Positions 1 through 9,883 of a DNA stretch of 64,000 nucleotides are shown one piece after another (the stretch's first letter is position 1; every line of letters starts with the position of its first letter). The stretch is from Saposhnikovia divaricata. Its lineage: Eukaryota; Streptophyta; Magnoliopsida; Apiales; Apiaceae. Made by a program: the position numbers and the translations under genes. The stretch lies in the NCBI GenBank assembly GCA_036435485.1, contig CM071596.1:17324001-17388000 (forward strand), given 5' to 3'. A model generated the notes under the pieces. That model had not been told where the DNA came from. It was given only the letters and a program-made list of their open reading frames with translations, and made no database searches.

Positions 1-921
1 CTTTAGATAATTATTACAATAAGATAAGATTAAGATGGAAAAGTAATACCAAGGGGGTACTGTTTATATGCCTTAAAAAGCTTTGATAAATATATGAATG
101 ATGGTATACAGAGGTTTCTATATAAAAGGGTTATGACCAATATACCACAAATTGAGGAGAGGTGACCTTAATACCATAAACCTAGGGGGAGGGGGAAATT
201 AATTACGTGTCCGAGGATTTCCTACACCAGAAGCAGTTGGTCGCATATGTCTGATGTGCGGCGCTTACAGCGCACTGCTGGTCCATGTTATGTGCGAGGG
301 AGGGTGACCAGTGCACTAGGACATAGCGCAATGTGAGGAGCACTTAGCTGTCACCAGCCACCTGTTGCTGTGACCGTGCACAATGTGCCAAAACGTGACA
401 CAGAAAATTTCCATTTCCTATACATCCACGCAGCGCGCGCAGAAGGCAGAACCCAGATGTCACTAGTAGTTTCTGTGGCCTTGCACGATGTGCAAAAGCG
501 TGACATATCAAGTGAGAAAATTAACTATGCATTCACGCAATGCATAGGAACCAGCTGGTGTGCACTGCACGGATGCCCAACCCATTTTGTGAAATCGGCC
601 CCTTTCCAGATTGTGGTATTCAGTTTAGACTTCAAAATCTGGTATTTTAAGCAACTGTTCAATCTAATTGTATGTAGCATCTGAGTGATGCATGCAGTCC
701 TCATATTTTAGTTGGATATACAGAAACTGTTAGAGACTAGAATTGACAGGTAATGAATGTTGTAGATACCTTCAGCAAAGAAGAAGAATATTATACTAAT
801 GTTAACAAAAAATTTACAAAATCTTGCAGAATTGATTAAGCAGAACAAAAGAATATGGTTACAAGACAATAACAAATAAACGTGAAAATTTGTTTTTAAG
901 AGTTTAATTCTGATCATGTAC
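1..921. other. Non-coding flank left of PLATZ exon
   Basis: No exon, element end or RNA gene could be supported here. Because the PLATZ exon at 922-1182 is on the minus strand, its later exons should lie in this stretch or beyond the left edge. None with a matching cysteine pattern was found, so the gene may continue outside the window or be broken. Short ORFs at 370-684 and 708-941 have no recognisable domain. Confidence 0.5.
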
Positions 922-1182
922 CTGAATCTTGGAACAATCAATCAATTCTTTCAGGTCTTTCCCAACAACAGCATCCTGTTTGACATGTTTATATATCCTT
1001 AGGGGTCTATGTCCGCCACATGAACCTGATGGCGAGAAACAGTGTTTGCAAATTGGCAAATCACAATCTATGCAGTACATGTTAGTCTCATTGTTGCTCA
1101 GATTATGAGCTGAGCAATTATTGAAGAATTCTTTCAGAAGAAATTGTTGCAGCCATGCTGGCTTGCCGTGAACTTGTTCCTC
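922..1182 (-). CDS. PLATZ transcription factor, internal exon (partial gene)
   Basis: PLATZ proteins are plant zinc-dependent, AT-rich-DNA-binding nuclear regulators. On the minus strand an 87-codon open exon is bounded by a TTTTTCAG acceptor (AG at 1184-1183) and a GTACATG donor (GT at 921-920). Its translation has the PLATZ core: KPAWLQQFL near residues 7-15, a C-x2-H pair (NNCSAHN), the metal-binding run YCIDCDLPICKHC near residues 37-49, and the conserved LKELIDCSKIQ end at residues 77-87, which in PLATZ genes abuts an intron. No ATG-bearing first exon was identified upstream (plus coordinates above 1183), and the downstream exon is not visible, so the gene is partial here. The family assignment rests on motif recognition; intactness of the full gene is unknown. 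Confidence 0.82.
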
Positions 1183-3921
1183 CTGAAAAATAAATCCTTG
1201 TCAGTAATCAATAGTGTGAACAAACGATCAGTGGGTAGTGAACCATAAGTACCATGCCACACGTGGACTCATATATTAATATATATATATATATATATGC
1301 TTTGGCCCCAACCCCTATGCGGTTCACCTACTGGATTTGCTCGAATCTATAGGGGCAGAAAAAATTCTTCCCTACAGGAAAGTTTACACTTTACATTACA
1401 TGTTTGCAATCAGTTACCTTGCAGACTGTGTGTTTGTCATATTTAGTTTTAAATAAAGCATTGTTCAGTTTCAATTATTACACAGTTATACCCAAATAGG
1501 AAATCATGGGGGAGAAGAGCTTATTCGGAATTCCAATTTTCCTTTATACAGTTGATAGATGAATATTGGTACACCGTGAAACAGAAACATTTTAGAATAA
1601 ATCAGCATTCCACTTGCTGTTATTATATTTCTAGTAACACTTGTTAGGTAGTTTCACAAGATCGAGTGAGAAATTGAGAATATATGTGAGAAATTACAAT
1701 TAGAAAAACTGATAACTGAGTATTTCTTCATTATATTGAGCAGGATTCATGTAAATTTACCTGAATTGCAAAGCAAATATATGTCTAGCAACAAAACACA
1801 TAAGTTTGCAGTAATCATACAGAATTTATGTACCTGTTGCATGGATCCTGAATCGTTATCCTAGCAATCTTTAGGACAACAGAATGAGGTATTTAAGTTT
1901 ACACCTATGGCTAATTTTGTGAACAGTCTATGCAAGAATAGAATGAGGTATTACAGGACTTTATTTATAAAGATTGTAACCTGTGTAGCTGGATACCATT
2001 ACCTCGGTCTTAATAAGAACATTTGATGACAAAAATCTTATTTTGAATTTGTAATGATGATAATCATGTTATTTTTACATTTTTTCTATTCAGATTTATT
2101 ATAGTATATCAAAAGAAAAGAATGCACCAAAATTCACATAAGATTCAATATTTAATAAGAGCTAATGTTACTTGAAAGCGCCTTAATTGGAGATACAAAA
2201 GTATTGTAAAAAGATTCCTTAATTTTATAAATAAAATTGGGAAATTTAATGAATAATTCGGACTATTGCTAAGGTGTTTATCATTAGTAAAATTCAAAAT
2301 TCAGTAATGAATTATCTTTAATTTGGATGAAACCTTGTTTATAAGTTAACGTAGTTGCCCATGAGTTGTATATATCGTTTTTCGTCTCTTAATTAGTATT
2401 ATAAACTTAAAATATAGGGGAATATTAGTTCTTTAAGACTTTGGCACTAGCAATTAGGTCCTCAAATCACCAAAACTAGGCTTTAAGCACTTTTGCGAAT
2501 TCTAAGGCTTTGTTATTCATTCCGTCCAAAAAAATACGTTGATGTACTTAATTTTTTTGTTGGAATTTATTACGTTTGGGTTCTTTGTAACAAGTTGAAA
2601 TCTCAATTATTGTATGCTTTATCTTTTGTAAACAGCCAATTCCAAGAAAATCATCTCTTTTCCCGAACATATAAAGATAAACATGAACAAAGTATAGGCT
2701 CAATTTGGCTTATACAGAATGTGTCTTTAGATACAAAATGTTTTGGGAAAATATATGGGCCCGCCGTCTACAATTGAGGAATATAGAATATAGTGGTGAA
2801 AGGGTGTTAATGCAAAAGCAACCGGGCCCGCAATTTAATAATTAATTTGAGGGCATTATTTATAATTACAAGGAAAAAGATATAATAACTATTTTGGCAC
2901 TAAGAGGATCTTATAATTCTCAACTAAATAAAGTAATAATCCGTGATGTTGGACGAGGTTAATCCATTAATTCTACCATTTTACTGTTTTGATTTGTCTT
3001 CGATAATTTAATTTATCTTTTCTAAGAGTCACAAGTCCGAAGTGAAATGTGGTCATGACTTTGCCTCTAAGGACAATCATGTTTTTTGAAATTTTTGAAC
3101 TGTATCGATCCATCAAAGTAAATGTCGACAAAAATTACTTATATCAAACTTTTAAAGTGTTACAAGTTGAATTGTGCCTCATAGATGTCGATTTTGGCAT
3201 TCGTCGAATTTTATCTTCACACTTATAAGAGCAAAATGTCTTCACATCTATTGACTTCACAAATATTGGAAAACTCCAGAACACAGGCAGTATCATATCG
3301 CTATAAATAAATGCTAATATTTATTTAATATTCATTAATTAATAATATTAAACTATGTCAAGTAACGAAATTAACAACTGTTTGAATAAAGATATTAAAG
3401 TTAGGAGAATAAGTAAAATGATAATATTATGAAACGAATCGACTACCATATATCTAAGCCCTAAAATATTCTTTAATAAATAATACAAATATATATTTAC
3501 AATTACACTTATATTTAAAGGAGGTCATATTTAGAAATGTGACTCAAGTTGACTTTGCCAATGTGTTAAGAAAGTGCAAAAAGTACAAGATACAACTTTA
3601 GTAGGTTGCACACACTATAATTTTTATAATTATAAATACACATAAAAACCACAAAAATTAATGAATAGATCAAAACATCTACATTTTGTTATGTACTTTA
3701 TATTATTTGTTTAACTTTATAAATTAGTTAATTATGAAAATCTAGTATATTCGTAATTTCTTAAAAAATTATATAAAAAATTGTACTTGTTTAAAGATAT
3801 GTGTCTATTGTTGTTCTCGTTATATTTCAACATTGCCAATTCTTAGAAAATTTTATTTACATAGACAAAGAATGAACCTCGAAAGAATCAAGGGTTTCTG
3901 TAGTTTTATGAAAGTTAACAA

Positions 3922-4125
3922 GGGTAAGTAATTAAAAATTGGTACAAAAACATGTGGAGCCCACTATAAACAACTCATGGAAAAACAAAAGAGAAGGTAA
4001 ATGGTGCAACCATGTGAATGCAAAAGCAGTTGGTGATTGTTTTTACCTTTATTGTGAAATTACTGAATGACCACTTGCGCACTTTAGGAAGCACGCATAT
4101 TGAAAATTAATCTTAAAATGTGTCT
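3922..4125. repeat. Direct duplication, copy 1
   Basis: About 200 bp beginning GGGTAAGTAATTA that recurs in the same orientation at about 6026-6213. Shared blocks include TGGAGCCCA, GAGAAGGTA and the 17-base ACCATGTGAATGCAAAA. The copies are diverged and 2.1 kb apart. No LTR or TIR signature was seen, so the origin is unknown. Confidence 0.6.
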
Positions 4126-4301
4126 AATTCTCTTTTTTAAGGATGTAAGGAGTAGAGATAGTGAATGTTTTTTAGTTATAAGTGGGATAAAATAAAATAG
4201 TGTCAATTAGGAGTAATGTATGTAATCGGTCATGTGTACGTTGTTTGAAATTCATATGAATCATCTCTTGTAATAACGTTTTAAATGCATCCCGTAATTT
4301 T

Positions 4302-4331
4302 GGAGGGGGAAGGGAGGGGGAGGGGAGGGGG
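4302..4331 (+). other. G-quadruplex-capable G tract
   Basis: Five guanine runs of 3-5 bases separated by one or two adenines within 30 bp, in otherwise AT-rich DNA. This fits the usual intramolecular G4 pattern on the plus strand. It lies about 70 bp past the donor side of the exon at 4402-4581, inside the inferred intron (C-rich in the transcript). Confidence 0.55.
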
Positions 4332-4401
4332 CATCCTGTAAACTGTAAATATATAATGGTCAGTTGTGAACTATTTTAAATCTCACAAATACACACCTTA
4401 C

Positions 4402-4581
4402 ACTTGAGGCCGTAGTAGTGGTTCACTGCAGGGTTATGAAAGATTCTTTTGCATGTCACAGCCAGAGCTTTTCTCAGCTGCCTGTTGAACCTTGCCTTTG
4501 TGTGGCAAGGGATGCTGAGACACTTTGCAAGTCCCATAATAAATTGTAGTGATGTACCAAGAACAACCCCTCCAAAAATAC
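4402..4581 (-). CDS. Unidentified host exon with hydrophobic segment
   Basis: A 180-bp open stretch on the minus strand is flanked by a strong acceptor (T-rich run then AACAG, ending at 4582) and a strong donor (GTAAGG, GT at 4401-4400). In the frame starting with GT as codon positions 2-3 it encodes a hydrophobic segment (GIFGGVVLGTSLQFIMGLA) followed by a basic, cysteine-containing stretch with CHTKARFNRQLRKAL and a tyrosine pair before KC. The length is a multiple of three, so the exon is phase-neutral. I do not recognise the family. It cannot be joined directly to the PLATZ exon, because that junction would create a stop. It may belong to a membrane protein gene otherwise lost or outside the window. 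Confidence refers to it being a real exon. Confidence 0.45.
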
Positions 4582-6025
4582 CTGTTAAAAAAAATTGCGA
4601 AGTTAGATATTAAGTTTTTCATTATCATAATCTATACACCGAGTTCACACACATGACACACGAAACACGCTTGTATGGAAGGAATTTCTATCTCATATGA
4701 ATCACTTTCGGATGGATCTTTACTTCTACAATGGTCTGTTCACACTATTTTTTAATGGCTCATTGGTATATCTAGATATCTATACTATTTTGTTAAAGCC
4801 GAATTGTTAAAAGTGTGGTAGTCGGTTGGTACCTGGGCTTTAATCAGTCAGTAGTTTGGGCCTAACTTTTTAAAAATTGTTTTAATAATTAAAACAGATC
4901 ACTTAAATTATTAATTAACTTTTCTAATTAAAATCCAAGTTTAAAATAGTGTTTATAACTAAAATCAACTCTATATAAACTCATAATTCTCTGAAAGAGA
5001 TATTATAAGAAATAACAAATTAAAAATTAAAATTAAAACAAGATCAAGACTCTTCTTGCTAATGATGAGTGAAAATAGATCTACTCTAGATACAGGGGAG
5101 ATCACGAGGGAACACATTACTGAAACAAATTAATTAATTCAACTTTATATCTATGCTTACTATTTATCTACAATTGAATTAAGGTTTTGAATTTCGTGTC
5201 GGGTTTGTGTCAAGTAGACTGTACCCGGTTGAGGTTTTGGGATTACCGAACACGATCCAAAAATTATTTAGGATGAAAATCATGATCCCAACCCGACACT
5301 AAAAACACTTTTTACCAAAACGCAACCCGAAAATAATACTCATTTATATCAACCACCAATAAACAACATCAACAAAATCATCAAAATTTAATCTATACTA
5401 CACCGAATATTATCTATTGAGTATTGAAATCAAATTGTATATAATATATATTGAGATCTAGCATGTAGTAACAAGGAAAGTGAATGGACTTGTGATATTC
5501 GAAGTCTCCATACCCGTGAAATCTGGATCGGATCCGTTGGTTGGATAAATTAGACACTTCTTTATTGGCGGAGAAATAAGTGAGTTTGCCGATTTTTGAG
5601 ATGAGATTGCAGAGATTTTATGGTATAGATGATCAATAAAAAGGAGGAGAAGGGCGTTAAAAACGGGAAAGAAGCACGGTTGAGCAATCCGAAGAATCGA
5701 GACGTATAAACAATATTGTATAGTTTAGTGGTCCAGTTGTATAATTGAGTGACCCACTATATAACGTGTTGTATATTGTCCACATACATTTACTAAATTT
5801 AATTGAAATAATAATGTACAATTGTTTGCCACTTTGATACACACTAGTTATAAAAGTTATAATAAAAGCCATAAATCACATGTTTCAGTTACAACGTAAG
5901 ATTTAAACAATTGTGTAATGTTGTATATAAATTTTAACATTAATTAAATAATTATAAAGTTTTAATATTTTCTTAGATTTATATTTACTCTTTAAAAAAA
6001 TTATTATTATTTTAATTAATAATTA

Positions 6026-6213
6026 GGGTAAGTAATTAAGACAGTGAAACACTTGTGGAGCCCATTCTATACAACAAAAGCAAATAAAAGGGAGAAGGTA
6101 GATAGTGCGACCATGTGAATGCAAAAGTAGTTGGTATTTTGTACCTCTATTGTTGGACTACTTGATGACGCTTGCATACTTTAAGATTCAACTATATTGA
6201 AAACCATCTTAAA
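6026..6213. repeat. Direct duplication, copy 2
   Basis: Diverged second copy of the segment at 3922-4125, same orientation, with the same opening GGGTAAGTAATTA and the shared ACCATGTGAATGCAAAA block. Confidence 0.6.
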
Positions 6214-6464
6214 AAGCTTTTATTAGATTGGTAGTAAGTGATGAGCAATGCAACATGTCAGAGTAAAAGATCAGTGCCCCTAATTATTGACCAATACCTC
6301 TTGCTACTCACCATCAGATTAGGTAATGATAAGAAACAATTTAATTAGTAAAAGCAATGATTAAATTAGTGGTGCACTGTTCACGGGTCGATCGGGTATG
6401 TGGTACAGGTACATGCAGTGTTAGTTTCCATAAACTGGGTAAGCGGGTCGAGTAACATTAAAAA

Positions 6465-6465
<1 letters not shown>

Positions 6466-6500
<35 letters not shown>

Positions 6501-6522
6501 TATATATATATATATATATATA
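6466..6522. repeat. (TA)n microsatellite
   Basis: Nearly pure TA dinucleotide repeat with one GA interruption, immediately left of the Helitron end. Confidence 0.9.
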
Positions 6523-6526
6523 CATA

Positions 6527-7237
6527 CTAGTTGATAACCCGTGCGAGGCACGGCTATAAGATAATATATTTAGATTAACTTCCGTCGATTTGATTTGATA
6601 GTCATAGCCAAAGTTCGATTGTGTCATCTATACTATTATATTAATGTCAAAATATTAAAAAATTTGGTTTTTATGATTTTCGATCTTTTATTCTAATTAA
6701 TAAATAGTAAAATAATATTATAAATGTTAATTTGTCAATTGCTTTTTCTAATTAAAACACATTAATTTTTAATTAAAGATTTTACATTTTATAAACATCT
6801 AAAAACATTAATTATGCCATATTATTCAATTATTAGTATTTATTTCTAATTAAAACATGCTACATTTTAATTTAAAATGTAATTTTGCAATTATTAATAT
6901 ATACCAAAAAATATCACATCTTATCTTGAAATCATTAATAAAATATATTAAAAATTCGTACGTTTATAGTAAACCAACATGAGTATAATTGTTTGCTTTT
7001 TTGTTTAGCGGTTCAACAATACAACGTATACTGTTAGTTAGATTTAGTAAATAATTAAGAATTGTTGGATCTAATAATAAGATTTACAGTAGAAGTAGGT
7101 GGCTTCCATTGGATATGATTATATATTTAGATTAATAAAACAAATAAATATAAAAAAAATAAATATAGTGATAACCAAAGTTTGGTACCAATGTGCTCCA
7201 ACGAAAAGGGGTTTCGCTTATTAATAAAGAGTACTGA
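6527..7237 (-). mobile_element. Non-autonomous Helitron (711 bp)
   Basis: Helitrons are rolling-circle transposons that insert between A and T without target duplication, start with TC and end with CTRR after a short GC-rich hairpin. Read on the minus strand the element starts TCAGTACTCTTTATTAATAA at 7237. It ends at 6527 with the hairpin CCGTGCCTCGCACGG, then GTTATCAA, then CTAG. The flanking plus-strand bases are A (6526) and T (7238), the expected A/T target. There is no RepHel ORF, so it depends on proteins supplied elsewhere. Its interior resembles parts of the larger Helitron at 35018-39558. Confidence 0.8.
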
Positions 7238-8706
7238 TTGATAGGAGCAGGATCAAATACAAACTTTTCTAAGTTACAAACTTATTTTGTTCAACACATA
7301 TATAACCTAGTTCAACATCAATTATTAAATAATAATTAAAATTTTATTAAATACAAATAATTTAATTCTTCAATATCTTTCTGGGTTCATCAATACCAAA
7401 TTAGAGTTTAGAAATATGAAATCTTATTTGTTTAAGATATGGGTGTGTTGAACTGTAGTTGAAATGTTGTTGAATAAATATTATATATTCTCAACTATCC
7501 TTCTGTGGTTCACCAGTACCAAATTAGAGTATAGAAATATGAATATTATTAATTTATTCTAGTTTTCTTAATCATGCCAATGTAAAATTGTTTTCATATA
7601 TTTGTATTAAACACAAGTATAACTATTGTTCAAAAGATGATGTCTAACATTCAACAAGTGATTGACGACAAGCAATGCATTCTTTGTGGCTTCCTATCTA
7701 CTAAGCAATTAAAGTATTTTTCATTTATCAATTATTTTTTTGGATGTTCTTAGTTAAAAATGTACCCTTTCACCTATTATCATGTTTCATGAAGGGAAGG
7801 TTCTTACCATTTGGAGATAGTTGTTAAATGAGAATTTCTACCCTTTTTACCTGAGTGAATAGTGATGAACTCATTATGTCGATAACAAAAGTTGTTTATC
7901 ATAATTAACTCTAAATATTTGTAATGGCTGTTAATATTTGGTGTGATGTTGACTATGCTGTTAATATTTGGTGTGTTGTTGACTATAATGGCTAAATGTG
8001 TGTGTGATGCTTAAAATATGAGGTACTAGTGCAGTACACTGATAATAGTATTGGAGTCAGGAGGAAATGTCCCCTTCTGCACAATTTATATTCAAAATGC
8101 CCAAGAGCACTACAAAATTATGAAAGCTGGCACTAGAAAACGTTAATAGATATTGCGTAATAATTGGCTTGGGCTGGCTGGTAATTTACATGTCCTTTTG
8201 CATGCAGTTTCAGGGATAAAGCATTATTCTTGTCCGATTTTTATAAAAATCGATTTTTGACCTGATTTGTTTCTTCTTGTAAGTGAATGCAACTCAAATG
8301 GGAATCACACATCTATCATTGGAGGATATCGAGCCACATCCGCATTCATATCATGTAGCATGGATCAACTACCACACCGGTAATTCGGTAGTTGACAAAT
8401 AAGTCACCCGTACTGCCACTCTACAGCAAACAATAAGATAGATCATAACAATAAGGTCTTGAGAAAACCAAACAGAATAAGCATTTAGATGTTCATAAGA
8501 TTATTAAACAATTTTAAACTCTCAGCAGTTTCAGAACTTAACATTAAGCCAACAGCTCTGCACAATCCTAGCATTCAGCAGATTCACACATTCGACGAAG
8601 CATAATAATGCCGTCTTACAAAACCCGGGAAACCAGATTGTCTTTAGATAATTGACTACAACTTTCTCAACATCTTAGTGTCTTTAGCAAAAGGACTAAA
8701 CTCATA
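7238..8706. other. Intergenic DNA
   Basis: No supported gene. A loose duplication occurs at about 7377-7425 and 7499-7550 (both with TACCAAATTAGAGT followed by TAGAAATATGAA). The part just below 8706 may be the 3' untranslated remnant of the P0 fragment. Confidence 0.45.
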
Positions 8707-9324
8707 TTAATCGAGCAAACCAGAAACTAGATCATCGTCTGATTCCTCTTCTGGTTCTTCCTTCTTTGCTTCTTCCTTTGCAGGAGCAGCCTGACCACCA
8801 GATGTATCAACAGCAACCACAGTGCTAGCAAACTTAGATGGATCCTGAGAAATATAAAATTTGACATCATTCATCAATCCCAGCTAAGATCAGCGATCTA
8901 TTATTTGTTACTAAACCAGTGATGATGATTAGGAAAATACTAGGTAAACTCCTGCTAAGGAGTTTGTAGGAAATGTAAGTTTGATAAAGAGAAGGGTTAT
9001 TTGTACATTACTTTTTCATTCGGGGAAGAAAACATTGCACAGATATAACTGAGACACATAGAAACTGGTATCTAAATTTTACTTTAATTACTGAGTACTA
9101 ACCTTCAAAAACTCCTTCACTTCCTCAGCCTGCTTATAAGTGTAGTCTGTGGCCACAGAGAAAGCCAAGACATTTTTGTAGGCGTTAATGAACATGGATG
9201 GTGCTACATTTGCAAAAGCATCTGCAAACTTCAGTGCAACATCATCTTCAGTGAGTTCAAGAATCTCTGGACTGAGGACAGAGCCATTGTCATAAGCTGA
9301 CATCACAACTAAACCGTAGGGATT
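8707..9324 (-). pseudogene. Fragment of 60S ribosomal stalk protein P0 gene (C-terminal part)
   Basis: P0 (uL10) anchors the P1/P2 stalk on the large ribosomal subunit. On the minus strand, exon 9324-9103 encodes the P0 segment with PYGLVV, YDNGSVLSPEILELTEDD and the MFINAYKNVLA block. The donor is AAG/GTTAGT (GT 9102-9101) and the acceptor is TTTCTCAG at 8845. Exon 8844-8707 encodes DPSKFAST, an alanine-poor hinge, then the acidic tail EEPEEESDDD and a stop. The N-terminal rRNA-binding domain (about two thirds of the roughly 320-residue family length) is absent and an in-frame stop lies just upstream. The central part is also shortened between FANVA and MFIN. The tail ends DLVSGLLD rather than the near-invariant GFxLFD-type ending. 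It is most likely a transposed or decayed gene fragment; transcription is unknown. Confidence 0.8.
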
Positions 9325-9883
9325 ATCATGGCCATCATCAGAAGATTATCGTCATTGTTTTTGGTGTTAGTCTTCTCTTTTCTCTCTGTGTTTTTATCCT
9401 TTTTTTCTCCCTTTTTTAGAAAGACTGTCTTTGTTTTAATCCTCTCCCCTCAAAGCTGTGCCATCCTCTTTTTCGGGGTTGTTTGACACCTCACTGATGC
9501 TATCCCTTAGTAGCTAGGATGAGTCGACAAAGAGATGAGGAGGATATGACGTACTGGAACTACGTGATGACTACGATTAGGAGGTCTTTACATGTGTTAA
9601 TTAGGCCCCAGGAGGAATTGCCGGACCCTTATTGTGGCTACGGATCATCTCGTAAGGCCGTAGGGAAAGTAATTGGTTTCTTGTGTGCCATCAGTGATAT
9701 ATTAGCATATAAACCAACACGTGTTAGCATATAAACTTAATGGTAATATATTAAGCAAGGTTTCAATTTATGTAACTTACAGATCGAAAACATGGGAAAT
9801 ACATAGGTACAACTCTTCTTTGTCACATTAGATGGGTCTATATTTAGTATATATAAGTACAGACATTGCCACTCTCACCCAGG
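9325..9883. other. Short spacer
   Basis: Pyrimidine-rich on the plus strand at 9355-9420, with no homology to P0 upstream exons. An ORF at 9519-9734 (plus) begins with ATG but has no motif I can place; it is left unannotated. Confidence 0.45.

Larger units (their letters stand above)
1183..4401. other. AT-rich intergenic or intronic DNA
   Basis: No supported gene. Contains a (TA)n run near 1277-1298 and a G-rich block at 4302-4331. An ORF at 2493-2777 lacks any recognisable motif and is taken as chance. If the PLATZ gene has a distant first exon, part of this stretch may be intron. Confidence 0.5.
4582..6526. other. AT-rich intergenic DNA
   Basis: No supported gene. Holds the second copy of the 200-bp duplication (about 6026-6213) and a (TA)n microsatellite at about 6466-6522 that directly abuts the Helitron at 6527. 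The ORF at 5657-5872 shows no domain. Confidence 0.5.

Noticed and set aside
370..684. 104-codon plus-strand ORF
   Set aside because: No domain, composition like spacer, and the supported gene nearby is on the other strand.
2493..2777. 94-codon plus-strand ORF
   Set aside because: No recognisable motif or splice context; an open frame of this size is expected by chance here.
4776..4803. Possible Helitron 5' end (TCTATACTATTTTGTTAAAG after A)
   Set aside because: The start looks like plant Helitron ends but no matching hairpin plus CTRR 3' end was found downstream.
6624..6645. Second Helitron-like start (TCTATACTATTATATTAATG) inside 6527-7237
   Set aside because: No separate 3' end on the plus strand; probably part of the interior of the minus-strand Helitron.
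9519..9734. 71-codon plus-strand ORF between the P0 fragment and the kinase relic
   Set aside because: Starts with ATG but shows no family signature, no splice partner and no promoter.
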